A stretch of 64,000 nucleotides of DNA from Bombyx mori (lineage: Eukaryota; Arthropoda; Insecta; Lepidoptera; Bombycidae), in NCBI RefSeq assembly GCF_030269925.1, contig NC_085131.1, forward strand, positions 2,866,001 to 2,930,000, given 5' to 3'. Shown here in pieces: positions 10,205 to 20,646 of the stretch. The notes under the pieces were generated by a model. The model was not told the origin of the DNA and did not search any database. It saw only the letters and a list, made by a program, of their open reading frames with translations. Both the position numbers and the translations under genes were made by a program. How positions within the stretch are numbered: the first letter of the stretch is position 1; every line of letters begins with the position of its first letter.

Positions 10205-10325
10205 TTTTCTCAACTTTATTTATTTTTTTATTTATAACTTTATATACTAGACAGTATAAAGGCGGACTTAATGCCATAGGCATTCTCTGACAGTCTACCT
10301 TAGCGGATGCAGAAATGAACCTTGG
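10205..10325 (-). repeat. LINE 3'-tail fragment (CR1 group type)
   Basis: Minus strand GGCATTAAGTCCGCCTTTAT followed by ATAAATAAAAAAATAAA. A related tail occurs on the plus strand at 12590-12690. This GGCATTAAGTCCGCC tail is frequent in lepidopteran CR1-type LINEs. No coding sequence remains. Confidence 0.5.
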
Positions 10326-10810
10326 CAGGTGTAGTGTGATAGTGATATTACTTAAACAAATGTGTATATATAACATACATAATATGTATAGATACAAATA
10401 CTCGTACTTAAATAAAGACATATACAAAAATATATACATACATATAAAAATAATTTCATAAAGTAATTTTTAAATCAAAGTAAAGTAAAGTATTTTCTTA
10501 ATATTTATTGTTGCTTTATATTACCAAAACTTCACTCTTTTCTCCTTAATGTAAGCTTTGCGGGTAGCTTACAATACGTCAGGTATTTTTTTTATATTAA
10601 TACAAGCTGATCAATGTTCACGAATGAATTTCTCTATAAATAATACCGTGTAAAAATGACGTCACGCAAATTTTATATTATTGTAAGGTAATGGGTATTG
10701 ATAATGTTAATAATATTTTCTTTGATTGAAAAATGGTTTTGAGGAGTAGGCTATTTGATTACATTCTTTTGTGAAAAACAATCGTTAATTATCAATATTT
10801 AAAATACAAT
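10326..10810. other. AT-rich spacer
   Basis: Includes TATA/CATA-rich simple sequence at 10360-10450. Nothing coding or structured is recognised. Confidence 0.5.
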
Positions 10811-11045
10811 AACGGCCGTCTGGTATAGTGGTAAGTGACATGGTCACTACACAAGGGGGCGCGAGTTCGAATCCCGCCAAGGGAAGATATTTGTATGGTA
10901 AATATAAATGTCTTTTACAGGGTTATGGATGTATATTAAATATATGTATGTGTTTAATAAAAAAATCTTACATTTATTTCCGTTATCTGGTACCTGTAAC
11001 ACAAGTTCTTTACGAACTTATCACGGGACCAGTTAACGTGACCTG
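10811..11045 (+). repeat. tRNA-derived SINE (family D)
   Basis: The first ~75 bp, GGCCGTCTGGTATAGTGGTA ... GAGTTCGAATCCCGCCAAGG, carries a good A-box (TGGTATAGTGG) and B-box (GTTCGAATCCC), the internal promoter of RNA polymerase III. The acceptor ends do not pair (GGCCGTC against AAGGGAA), so it is not a working tRNA gene. A unique body containing GGTACCTGTAACACAAGTTC and ATCACGGGACCAGTTAACG follows, then an AT-rich tail. This family occurs once in the window. Confidence 0.7.
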
Positions 11046-11384
11046 ATTGTTAGTAAATATTTAATATATATTTATATATTTATATAATACGTGTTTAAGA
11101 TTTGTTTATCTTCAATATGACGTCACCATTGGCTTTATTCGAACTACATACTTAAACCTAAGCCTATATTTTTCATATACTGTGTGTTCTACTCAACTCA
11201 AAGCATGGAGGTAGTTATGACTTCAAAATTTAAAAAACATAATATGTTGGATAAAAATCCGATCATGGTTTGTTTTAAGGCGACGCCTTTCATTATACCA
11301 CTGATGATGTTACAACTAGAAAACTGATGACATTTTCTATTAATAATTAAAATATAATTGCATAGAAAATTTAAAAAAAAAAAA
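11046..11384. other. AT-rich spacer
   Basis: No recognised gene or repeat; a minus-strand open frame over 11198-11473 is composition driven. Confidence 0.45.
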
Positions 11385-11960
11385 AATGTGGTGTCATGGG
11401 ACACCAGGTAGGAACGAAGTTCCTTCGGCCAATGTAGAATCGACACAATTTGCAAAAAAAAAATCGTGCTCAATTTTATGTTGGTTTTCTTGATTTTTCT
11501 CTTAAATTTTGCTGATTAGTTTTTATTTAAGTACAGGAAAGTATTTAGGAAATTCAGTATTTTAGGAAATAATAAATTACGTAAAATAAAAATAAAATCG
11601 TAATTCAAATTATCAATTAAAATAACAAAATATGTCTCTTTATTTTTGTTTGACAACATAAAATTACATAGAAATAGAAATAATTACAAAATAGAGAGAG
11701 AAGGGATGAGAGAACGAAAAGAAAGAGGGAGAAAGAGAAAGGTATTATACACTACTCGCTTGTGTATACGACTGTCGCGCCTGCGCACGTCTCATTTAAC
11801 GGTTTTATTCCACGCACTTTTTTCCACGGATTTTTTCCACGCACTTTTTTCCATGGATTTTTTCTTACGGTTTTACTATCACATTTTTTTCAGTTCGGTC
11901 GCGCAGCAAAATCCCTATCCCCTCCAAGCCTGCCGTAAGGAACTTCGTTCCAATAGTTGT
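11385..11960. mobile_element. Possible MITE with palindromic ends
   Basis: TAGGAACGAAGTTCCTT at 11410-11426 is mirrored by AAGGAACTTCGTTCC at 11938-11952, about 540 bp apart; the left copy follows the palindrome GGTGTCATGGGACACC. The interior has a GA-rich stretch (11690-11745) and a repeated CACGCACTTTTTTCCA unit. Because each end is itself near-palindromic the pairing could be fortuitous. No transposase is present and no TSD was found. Confidence 0.3.
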
Positions 11961-12140
11961 AATTTATCTTTTGTATTTCATCAATTTATTTAATCGTGCA
12001 ATTGAATATTGTGATACAATTGTTATATAATTCAGGTGAAGAATCGATCTAACATCTCAAGGTTTCACATTCACATTAACATTTCTATTCGGTAAAGGTC
12101 TAGGCGTCATTCAAACTTAAAAAAAAGCCCAGGAAAATCA

Positions 12141-12446
12141 ATGAATTTTTCACGAGCCCGTCTCATTTATCGTACACTTTATATCTACCGAGTAATACAA
12201 CCTGCAACTCGTCATCAAACGCGTCTGCTCGAGTTTTTATCCGCAATGACATGTTGGCCGGCACATGCAGAATATTTACGATCCAGCTCTATAGAGTTAT
12301 GGGTTTCGGTGCCGGGCAGCCATTACGCGAACAATGGTTCATGCATACACAGTGTTTTAGTGTTTGCCTGCGGTTTTTTGATCAAACGACCCGTAGCTGG
12401 TTCTGTGACCTGTTTGAATCGGGTAAAGTATTTGATAGTAAATTAA
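12141..12446 (+). other. Unassigned open reading frame, 101 codons
   Basis: An ATG-started frame with no motif I recognise; a second overlapping frame (12251-12553) reads LRFFDQTTRSWFCDLFESGK, which looks slightly more protein-like. Base composition is less AT-rich than the flanks. It could be an exon, a transposon fragment or chance. No splice sites were convincing. Confidence 0.2.
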
Positions 12447-12589
12447 ATAATAATATATTCCTTTATACTATACCATTTATACTATACTATAATATATTCC
12501 TTTTAATACTGTATAAGCTATTATATGTACGTATGTGTGTGTTGTATTCGTAACTTAATATAAATTTCATTGCACCTACCACTATTTAC

Positions 12590-12690
12590 TCTGCAATACC
12601 TTTGGTTAACTGGTAGAGATGGTAATGCCTTAGGCATTAAATCCGCCAATGTAAATTTTACATGAAGTGTAATAAATAAATAAATAATTA
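12590..12690 (+). repeat. LINE 3'-tail fragment (CR1 group type)
   Basis: TTGGTTAACTGGTAGAGATG and GCCTTAGGCATTAAATCCGCC-like sequence lead into a (AATA)n tail at 12668-12690. Same family as 10205-10325 in opposite orientation. Confidence 0.55.
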
Positions 12691-12704
12691 ATAGATGATC
12701 ACAC

Positions 12705-12965
12705 GTCATTTCGGATCCTCCCGAATCACTAACGGTGCTTTTAGGTACTTCAAGTACAGATAGGACTGACGTATCGCAAAGAGTTTCAAAACTTAAATAC
12801 CCGAACACACTACTCCAAAGGATTTTTTGAATTCAATCTATCGTTTATTATATCAATGCCCTCAGCGCCAACAGTGAGAGATAAAGGCGGCTCTTTGTGT
12901 CGCTTCCTTCGCTTCTTGCTAGAATTAGTGTTAGCAACGTCGTCAAGACGTGTTAGTAGATATAT
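12705..12965 (+). repeat. Decayed Bm1-like pieces
   Basis: TTTCGGATCCTCCCGAATCA and GGTGCTTTTAGGTACTTCAA at 12710-12760 match the 5' part of Bm1 (compare the reverse complement of 500-555). A second piece with CTTGCTAGAATTAGTGTTAGCAA-like sequence lies near 12917-12940. Intervening sequence is unrelated. Confidence 0.5.
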
Positions 12966-13035
12966 CTTTATCTTGAATAGGAAAAAAATAATAAGAATAA
13001 ATGAGTAATTAAGTTGACAAAGAAGTTTCTTTTAT

Positions 13036-13186
13036 AGAGTGTCTTGTGAGTCCGCACGGATTTGTACCACAACCCAGCCTATTTCATTTAAAGGCGAGGC
13101 AGTCAACTGAACCCCGTGAGCTCACCTACTTGTTAGGGTTACGCTGAAATGGCCTCTCAAGGCCAAGTTTAGGTAGGAGAAAAAAA
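13036..13186 (+). repeat. Family A fragment followed by Bm1-like 3' end
   Basis: 13036-13095 is a damaged family-A head (CTTGTGAGTCCGCACGGATT). 13103-13186 is a clear Bm1 3' end (CCCGTGAGCTCACCTAC, GTTACGCTGAAATGGCCTCT, TAGGTAGGAGAAAAAAA). The two families are joined without a tail between them. Confidence 0.6.
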
Positions 13187-14192
13187 AGGATAGATGACGG
13201 GCCCTTGAGGAGTGCTTGGAAGTACTTGGCTTTGTGATACCCAGCCAGACGGACATGTGCCCAAGATAACCAGATGAACACGACGAATTTACAAACCTTC
13301 CGTTTTTTAGAACATTTTGGTAACGGAACCCTAAAATTAGTGACAATAGTTTTAAGATTTCAAATATCAAGATTTAAGTATCCCAAAAGGAAAAGAATCC
13401 AATCGTTACCATTCAATAGACAATATTACTGTCTTCTTAACGTAATATCTTACAGAATCCGCTCTATAATCTCGTTATCGGTCTCGTTAAGAACTTCTAT
13501 CAGAGCTATACACGCTTTTTTTATTATATAAAACAGGCTGAATAAGTAAAGCAATAAAATCAGGATTTCGCCCACAACTGACGCGTCACATTCGTGCAAA
13601 CATCGCCAAGTACTCAGTTTATATTGTGGGCGTGTGGGGTGTGGCCTGTTTGACAGCGATTTTTGATTATTCAATACTGATAAAGTATATATCGACTGAA
13701 GAAAGCAAAATTGTTGTACCTCAAAAAGCCAACTTTACACCAGAGCTATAAAACTCTTTCAAAAATTCATAACTCATATTATATCTGTAGAGATAGAAAG
13801 TTGAAAATTAGTATGGTGTGGTATCTAAATCCTATCTGATTATATTAATTTTAATACATCAATTTATGGCTTCGGTATACAGTTGGATTTTTCAAGATAA
13901 GACATTTTCGCTTTCTTCCGTCGATATGTAATAAATGCTGTCACATTCTGTTGGTTACAGTTTAAGTTTCTACCAATAAACGTACAGGGTGTGCAGTAAC
14001 GGCAATAGAGTCGAAACTTTGTTGATTAAAATCAATTTAAAAAGTGGACGTATCGGTTTTAGTCCCAACCTAGTATTACTTTCCATGTTATGAGTGACCG
14101 ACACATATTTGATAGAAATCAAGAACACGTAGAAACTATAATATGTCTTTAACGAATATACTGATTTCGATTGAGAACCAAATCCGGAATTT
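13187..14192. other. No gene recognised
   Basis: AT-rich, apparently low-copy within this window. Short open frames at 13274-13531 (plus) and 13450-13674 (minus) show no domain. Confidence 0.45.
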
Positions 14193-14280
14193 TAGTTTGA
14201 ACCCGTGATGTCACCTACCGGTCCGCGAGTAGTTTCAATAGTGTCTTTGCCTACCGAAGATTAAGTAGGAATTAAGGGTT
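14193..14280 (+). repeat. Decayed Bm1-like 3' end
   Basis: AACCCGTGATGTCACCTACC and GGTCCGCGAGTAGTTTCAAT with TTAAGTAGGAATTAAGG align to the Bm1 3' part at 16340-16437. Confidence 0.5.
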
Positions 14281-15699
14281 ATAGCATAGTACTATCAACT
14301 CTAAATAGATAACACTTGAATACTTTTAGCAAATGAGCACATATTATTCTGTTTAGCCAGTTCTGCCAGCCAGTGACAATCTAATTAACATTCACTAAAT
14401 TAGCATCTATCAAATCGCTAGAACTCAGACCATATTCAAACGAACATTTCACGACTTGTCCCTACACTTTGTTAAGTATGGTCAAGAACTTTATTACCCT
14501 CACGAGAGCTTACTAAAAAAATGTTTTTCATGTTGCTAACGTGTAAAACTCCGCGAAAATCTTGTTTGAATTGTGTTACGGCTGTCGCATCCTTCACAAC
14601 GGAACCGCAGTTTGGTGGGATTTACCCGTACGGGCTTACAATATGAAGAATATTGTGCGTTAACCGGAAAAGCTTTCGTTAACATATATTTCGTGAGTAA
14701 TTAAGAAACATTGGGGCCCGACTGCGGGATTTGAGATTTAAAACTATTGTAATTACATTAATCTAGGATTGGTAAGAACGGAATGTATGAAAAGAATGTG
14801 GAACGGAGCGCTAAGATGAGGGTAGGTGAGTGCGAGAAAACGATAAGAAAGGGAAAAGAGATCATTATCTCAGAAAAAAGAAAAAGATTTAGATTTAGAA
14901 GAAAGAAAAAGATTGAGCGAGACGATTGAATGAGCTAGACTTAAAAAATATGTCAGTTTATTTTTAATTATTATAATAGAGAAGATTTTGAAAAAGAAGA
15001 ATAAAAATGCAACAGTGGAGTAGTTTTATTTTATGCGCCACGATCCCAATTCTACATTTATTATGTCTACGACTAGAGAAAACCTTCTTAAATAGGTAGC
15101 CGCTATCTCATCTTCAATAAATATATAGCAATCATACATTTGTTTTTTTTTTCGATTGGAACAGTATTGTTGTATGTGTACGGTGTCGTATCTTAAATAA
15201 ATTTGAACCTCACTTTAACTCTACATACGGCTATTTACGAAAGCTTGCGGAGCACACGAAGCCGTTACTAAAATGTTAATTTCACACTTGGAATAATAAT
15301 TCTCAGTCGGGACGGCGAATAGGCAATAAATATTTTAAAAGACAAGCTCGCTAATTGCAAGTTACGTTACTATTTTCGCAGAGCTTTTTGAGTCTGACGG
15401 GCCCTGTGCCTCGTTAGGCTTATTGTACACTGACCTCTTCTAAAGACATTTACTGTTTCTCTCTGAGGGTACGTAAATTGATGATCCAAAAGACAATAGT
15501 GACAATCGAAAAATTGAACGTGCTGAAAAGCTTATGGTCAAAAGCTGGTTTTAAATGCTTACAGGAATCCGCAGACGTTACATTGTAACATCCATCTCAG
15601 AGGGGGAGGTTATTGATTCCTAACCCACCCCTAAAACTGAAACGCTACTTCGAGACATTTTTTTTTTAAGAAATTGTTACTTGTGCCCCTGCGACCTTT
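14281..15699. other. Mostly unexplained AT-rich DNA
   Basis: 14573-14650 resembles a badly decayed minus-strand family-A body (GGCTGTCGCATCCTTCACAA ... TTTACCCGTACGGGCTTAC). 14840-14930 is purine-rich (GAAAAAGATTTAGATTTAGA type). No gene is seen; there is no long open frame. Confidence 0.45.
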
Positions 15700-15838
15700 C
15701 CATTTTGACCAGGGTGGACGAGCATGGGCTCAGACAATAGGGGTGGGATTTGCTAAGAGCTGCCCTAGCGCCTCCGAACGAGATCTAGCAGCTCTACGGC
15801 AGCTGCTTTGCGAATGCGCTTACCACAGGATCGGATTA
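15700..15838 (+). repeat. Family X repeat fragment
   Basis: GGGGTGGGATTTGCTAAGAG and GCGCCTCCGAACGAGATCTA match the minus-strand copy at 8622-8745. It runs directly into a family-A body. Confidence 0.45.
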
Positions 15839-15839
15839 C

Positions 15840-16071
15840 AGTGGTAGGACCTCTTGTGAGTCCGCGCGGGTAGGTACCACCCCGACTATTTCTGCCGTGA
15901 AGCAGTAACGCGTTTCGGTTTGAATGAGTGGGACAGCCGTTGTAACTATACTGAGACCTTAGAACATACCTCAAGGTGTGTGGCGCATTTACGTTGTAGA
16001 TGTCTATGGGTTCCAGTAACCACTTAACACCAGGTGGGCTGTGAGCTCGTCCACACATCTAGGCAATAAAA
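15840..16071 (+). repeat. Family A repeat, body only
   Basis: Complete body from GTGGTAGGACCTCTTGTGAG to CATCTAGGCAATAAAAAA. There is no tRNA head; upstream is family X. Confidence 0.85.
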
Positions 16072-16251
16072 AAAAATTAAAAAAAAACCTAGCATACATA
16101 ATACGGTCTAGTAAATGTATGTATGACCAGATGTCAAAATTTGTACACACATACATATATATGTATATGTATACAAACATAGTGCGTATGTGCGTATCGA
16201 TGCTCATAAATACCAATCTATAGATGTTTATAAGAATTAAACTTACCAACC

Positions 16252-16437
16252 CACTGAGTTTCTCGTAGGATCTTCTCTGTGGGTCGCGATTCCGATCCGG
16301 TAGTAGATTCAGCCAAACACTGCTCTTGCTAGGGCTAGTGTTAGCAATTCTCTCAGGTCGAGCCCGTGACCTCACCTACCGGTCCGTGCGAAGTTAGAAT
16401 AGCCTCTTAGGCTACCAACGATTAGGTAGGAAAAAAG
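16252..16437 (+). repeat. Bm1-like SINE, 3' two thirds
   Basis: CTGAGTTTCTCGTAGGATCT, CGATTCCGATCCGGTAGTAG, GCTCTTGCTAGGGCTAGTGT and GTAGGAAAAAAGG give a good plus-strand copy lacking its 5' end. Confidence 0.75.
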
Positions 16438-17216
16438 GTACAACCTTCGTACCGATTTTTCAGAATTTCCCTTTTTGAAAATAAAAATATACTTAAATCG
16501 TTAAGGTACTTCTAACCTCAGCTTTACGCTCAAATCACACATTGACTATTGGTGTAAATAATAAGTAAAGTACGATCATAGAATGCGCCGCAACTCACAG
16601 GCTCTCTGTGTACTTAATGATCTTTACAATGCTTCTATACAGAAAGTAGGTATAGGGGTCTGCTAAAGTATCAACTATAATGGAGCAGAGATTTTGTAGT
16701 GTGCTTATTAAATTGCACTTTGGTATTGATATTGATATACTATTATTTTGATATTCAAATAACAGTATATTATACCTTGATTTCGGTAGCCTATGGTCAA
16801 CCCTAACTTGGATTTCGCTACCTTATAACATTTCAAATCCCACATGGTCCTCAATCTCCAAACTAGATTTTCCTGTACTATGTGAACTGGGAATGATATG
16901 TATACTTATACGAATAGGTAATATTGGGTAAAGCAGACCTAGCGGATACCGTGGCAGCGGACATGAAGACAATCGAGCTAATCTGGCCCAAAGCAAAGCG
17001 CGTAGCCTAAAGCTGACCGCGATGCCGAAATACTTTTGAAGTGGTCTGCTTGACCTGGTGGTCTTAGAAACTTGAACAACAACAACAACAACGTAACTCA
17101 GGGTAAGCCCGAACAGGTTTAATTTGGGAACTAAATGGAGAGTGAGAACCGAGGACCAGTCGACCAGCAGACAAATGCACCAGTAATTTGACATATTTAA
17201 AAATATACCGAGAGAT
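16438..17216. other. No gene recognised
   Basis: AT-rich to 16830, then a mixed stretch to 17110 containing an (AAC)n microsatellite at 17081-17100. A minus-strand open frame over 16823-17296 has no recognisable motif and runs into a repeat. Confidence 0.4.
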
Positions 17217-17251
17217 ACTGGTGATAGGACCTCTTGAGTCCGCACGGCAGG
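17217..17251 (+). repeat. Family A head stub
   Basis: ACTGGTGATAGGACCTCTTG and AGTCCGCACGGCAGG form the first ~35 bp of a plus-strand copy, cut off by the tail of the opposite-strand copy at 17252. Confidence 0.65.
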
Positions 17252-17506
17252 TTTTTTTTTATTGCTTAGATGGGTGGACGAGCTCACAGCCCACATGGTG
17301 TTAAGTGGTTACTGGAGCCCATGTAAACGTAAACCCCAACGTAAATGCCGCCACCCACATTGAGATATGAGTTCTAAGATCTCAGTATAGTTACAGCGGC
17401 TGTCTCATCCTTCAAACCGAAATGCATTACTGGTTCACGACAGAAATAGGCGAGGTGGAGGAGGTACCTACCCATGGATACTCACAAGAGGTCCTACCAT
17501 CAGTAA
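17252..17506 (-). repeat. Family A repeat, body only
   Basis: Complete minus-strand body with T-run at 17252-17260, ending GAGGTCCTACCATCAGTA. It lies tail-first against the plus-strand stub on its left. Confidence 0.85.
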
Positions 17507-18273
17507 GAGGCACCACCGCCCTGTCTATTTCGACATTTCACTTATTACGTGAAATTTATATTTGTAATGAAAAGTGCGTTTTATTCGGTGTTAACATCAA
17601 CAGTTCAATGTTTTTAATTGAAAGTGTACTCCATTCAAACAGTTGAAGATTTTTTTGTTATGGTATTTTTTTCAAAATTTTAATCTTTAGATGGCTCTCC
17701 TGTAAAGTTGCCAAAATTTCGCTTAAACCAAATATCCTTTCACCCCTCGATGTACGTGCTTAAATAATTATTAATTTATTAATTATTAATACATAATTAT
17801 TTAATATAAAATAATGATTAATAATTTTAATTATATATATAATATAATCCGGGATAGCTCCTTAACTACTGGAACGATTTGAATGAATTTGGTATCAATT
17901 TAAAGTTGACAGTTGAACCTTTAAAATGATGTGATTTTTATCATAATTAAAAATGTATTTAGTAAGCAAGATCGCGCGGAACCAATTTCAAGTAAGTGAT
18001 TCCAAACTTTTGCTCGCGTGTATATATCTCATTGCTAGGCCTCACCTATGTTACGCCGTAGTGTTCGATCGACCGTCATCCTCAACCAAGTCCGATGAAA
18101 TTATTAATTATTGATAATTCAAATTAATTGACGGACGATTTTATTGTTTATTATTTTTGTTGTTTTAAAAATTTAAATTTTACTTCCTTTAAGACAGGAT
18201 TTTGAAAATATGCAATACGGAATTATTTTTTTCACACAAAACTCACTTATACGAGAGTCAACCCGAGTTCCTA
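17507..18273. other. AT-rich spacer
   Basis: 17840-17960 has a phrase (TAACTACTGGAACGATTTGA) like a Helitron 5' interior, but no termini could be placed. Nothing else is recognised. Confidence 0.4.
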
Positions 18274-18545
18274 AATAACATTACTTCTTCTTCTTCGTCG
18301 CTTTCTTCATTGCTGAAGGTCGTGTCCCTGAAACTTGACCGTTGCCTGTCTCGTGAGCTGTTTCCATCTCGTCCGGTCCTCAGCTGCTCGAATGGCGGTT
18401 ACGACTGGCAACCCAGTTCGAGCGGTTACTTGATCACACCAACGGCTAGGTAATCGGCCGCGGGGTCTCTTTCCTTCTACTTTGCCCGTCACAATCACTT
18501 TGTCCAAGTTATCTGACTGTCGGCGGGCAATATGACCGAAGTAGC
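18274..18545 (-). pseudogene. LINE 3' end, RTE-like, (GAA)n tail
   Basis: Minus-strand translation gives NLDKVIVTGKVEGKRPRGRL then PSRWCDQVTARTG and DRTRWKQLTRQATVKFQGHD, the conserved C-terminal region of an RTE-like LINE protein. It ends in a short (GAA)n 3' tail (18284-18297 on the plus strand as CTT repeats). It is strongly 5'-truncated. Nearly the same sequence recurs at 20032-20170, and related copies lie at 32536 and 35266. Confidence 0.65.
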
Positions 18546-18583
18546 TGAGGATCCTCTGGTAACATTACAACTGCGTGTATAAT

Positions 18584-18692
18584 AAGCAGCAGTTTGGCTC
18601 TTCCCCTGATATTGCTGAAGTCCATGAGCGACGGTAATCACTCACCATCAGGTGGGCTGTATGCTAGTCTGCTTGCAAGGGCAATAAAAAAA
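18584..18692 (+). repeat. Family B stub (tail of the 983-codon LINE)
   Basis: CAGCAGTTTGGCTCTTCCCC ... CAAGGGCAATAAAAAAA. It matches the 3' end of the LINE at 2489-6130. Confidence 0.75.
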
Positions 18693-19154
18693 TTATAACA
18701 ATAATAATATATCGCTTTTAGCACATCGCTATCACACGGACAGATCCCGAATACATTATATTTACGTCGCCCTGCTTAGTACAATTTTTATGAAAGATGA
18801 GATTATCCATGTTTTTATGGTGTCCATACGAATGGTCCTGTAGGTTTTATTTTAATATATTCCGAGTTTATCTTGTGAATATTTCCTATAAAATTTAAGA
18901 TATTCGCCGTCGAGGATCGAACTTTTAATTCGAAAAGTAAATATTGGTTTGTAGTGTCGATTGGTTCAGTCGAGAATTATAATAATACATTAACAGTGAA
19001 ATGTATAAAAGACAATTAATTTTGAAAATGTTTATTGTATACGAATATTAAACAAAGGTTGACGTGAATCTATTTGGTAAATTATTCTCAAAGGTAATAA
19101 GCAATGTTAATAGAAACTTTCAATCAAAAGATACTAAGCTATGAATATTATTAA
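18693..19154. other. AT-rich spacer
   Basis: No gene or recognised repeat. Confidence 0.45.
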
Positions 19155-19208
19155 GTTATTTGACTGACTCGGCGCTGTAGTAATTACTGTCCTTGACTGT
19201 AGCGCAGA

Positions 19209-19316
19209 CTGGTGGTAGGAGCTCTTGTGAGTCCGCACGGATAGGTATCACCACCCCGCCTTTTTCTGCCGTAAAGCAGTTAATGCGTTTTGGTTTGAAG
19301 GGTAGGGGCAGCCGTC
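19209..19316 (+). repeat. Family A repeat, 3'-truncated
   Basis: Starts ACTGGTGGTAGGAGCTCTTG and stops abruptly at GGCAGCCGTC, where 28 bp of RTE-like sequence begin (19315-19342). It lacks the tail half. Confidence 0.75.
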
Positions 19317-19380
19317 GAGTCAGAAATGAGGAAATCCGTCAAGTTTCTGTTAAAATTCAATAAACAATAATCAATTTATT

Positions 19381-19622
19381 ACTGGTGGTAGGACCTCTTG
19401 TGAGTCCGCGCGGTTGGGTACCACCACCCTGCCTATTTCTGCCGTGAAGCAGTAATGCGTTTCGGTTTGAAGGGTGGGGCAGCCGTTGTAACTATACTTG
19501 AGACCTTAGAACTTATATCTCAAGGTGGGTGGCGCATTTACTTTGTAGATATCTATGGGCTCCAGTAACCACTTAACACCAGGTGGGCTGTGAGGTCGTC
19601 CACCAATCTAAGCAATAAAAGA
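19381..19622 (+). repeat. Family A repeat, body only
   Basis: Complete body, ACTGGTGGTAGGACCTCTTG to CTAAGCAATAAAAGA, inside the split family-C SINE. The host SINE resumes directly after it. Confidence 0.85.
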
Positions 19623-19724
19623 AGGGTCGTGAGTTCGGTTCCAACATCAAGCAAACATATGATGAACAGATTTATTTGCTCTTTGTCTGGGTGTCTATTA
19701 TCGATCTATCTATATATTTGAATG

Positions 19725-19980
19725 GATAGAATACGGAATGAATATGTTAGAGGAAGTCTGAAAGTGGCACCTGTGTCAGAGAAGCTGAGAAGTGCGCGTT
19801 TGGGATGGTATGGACATGTGATGAGACGAAACAAAAATGAGGTTGGTAAGAGAGTGTTGTTAACTATGAATGTGGAAGGATATAGAGGAAGAGGTATATG
19901 ATAGAAGAGTATGGAAGGAGCAAACATGTTTCGCCGACCCCAGGTAACTGGGAGAAGGGCAAGATAATTATGATGGAATG
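19725..19980 (+). pseudogene. RTE-like LINE 3' end inserted in SINE
   Basis: Translation from about 19728 gives RIRNEYVRGSLKVAPVSEKL, RSARLGWYGHVMRRNKNEVG and so on, the C-terminal signature of an RTE-type reverse transcriptase protein, with a stop shortly after. It is 5'-truncated to about 256 bp and flanked by a perfect 14-bp TSD, so it is a retrotransposed insertion. Confidence 0.75.
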
Positions 19981-20031
19981 TATATATTTGAATGTATAAG
20001 TATGTATGTCAGTCTCTGGTATCCATAACAC

Positions 20032-20170
20032 TTCTTCTTCTTCTTCGCCGCTTTCTTCATTGCTGAAGGTCGTGTCCCTGAAATTTGACCGTTGCCTGTC
20101 TCGTGAGCTGTTTCCATCTCGTCCGGTCCTCAACTGCTCGAATGGCGGTTGCGACTGGCAACTGGCAACC
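20032..20170 (-). mobile_element. Short RTE-like LINE 3' stub with (GAA)n tail
   Basis: 139 bp, minus strand, tail as CTT repeats at 20032-20043. Nearly the same as 18284-18412, and flanked by an 11-bp TSD. It is a severely 5'-truncated insertion. Confidence 0.75.
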
Positions 20171-20248
20171 ATCCATAACACAGGGAATCCTAATTTAGAG
20201 CCGGATGACCGTGCGTGATTTGTTCCCAGTTATTATTATGTTTAATCG

Positions 20249-20646
20249 ATGGAAAGTACTTTGAGGTATTGTTCATTTTACCATCGCACCACCCGCCATG
20301 GACGTAAGCTCAAAGTCGCTCACCGTGCTATGGAAAGGCGTATGCTCGGAGTTTCTTTGATGGATCGAGTCAGAAGTGAGGAAATCCGTCAAAGAACCAA
20401 AGTAACCCTAAGGATTAGCAAGCTGAAACGGCAATGGGCCGGACATAATGACGCAGAACCGATGGAGCAGACGCGTTCTGGACTGGAGACCACGTACCGG
20501 TAAGCGCAGCGCTGGGCGTCCCCCTGCCCGTTGGACCGATGACTTGCGGCGATATGCTGGGAGAGATTGGATGCGGAAGGCGGAGGATCGTTCATTGGCG
20601 GACTATGGGAGAGGTCTACATCCAGCAGTGGAGAGATACAGGCTGA
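20249..20646 (+). pseudogene. RTE-clade reverse transcriptase C-terminus, frameshifted
   Basis: Frame one reads TRHGRKLKVAHRAMERRMLG then VSLMDRVRSEEIRQRTKVT and RISKLKRQWAGH. A frameshift near 20445 leads to NRWSRRVLDWRPRTGKRSAG and RPPARWTDDLRRYAGRDWMR. A second shift near 20590 restores WRTMGEVYIQQWRDTG and the natural stop TGA at 20644-20646. The palm and active-site YADD regions are missing. It is a dead 5'-truncated copy of an RTE-type LINE widespread in moths. Confidence 0.8.

Larger units (their letters stand above)
19155..20235 (+). mobile_element. tRNA-derived SINE (family C) split by three insertions
   Basis: Host SINE segments are 19155-19208 (tRNA-like A-box side), 19623-19724 (starts GGGTCGTGAGTTCGGTTCC, the B-box side), 19981-20031 and 20171-20235 (ends TTGTTCCCAGTTATT). 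Together they follow the uninterrupted copy at 48448-48715. Insert 1 is family A (19209-19622). Insert 2 is 19725-19980, with 14-bp TSD TATATATTTGAATG (19711-19724 and 19981-19994). Insert 3 is 20032-20170, with 11-bp TSD ATCCATAACAC (20021-20031 and 20171-20181). Confidence 0.85.

Noticed and set aside
10813..10885. tRNA gene on the plus strand
   Set aside because: The A- and B-boxes are good, but the acceptor ends do not pair and a SINE-type body follows; it is called a SINE head.
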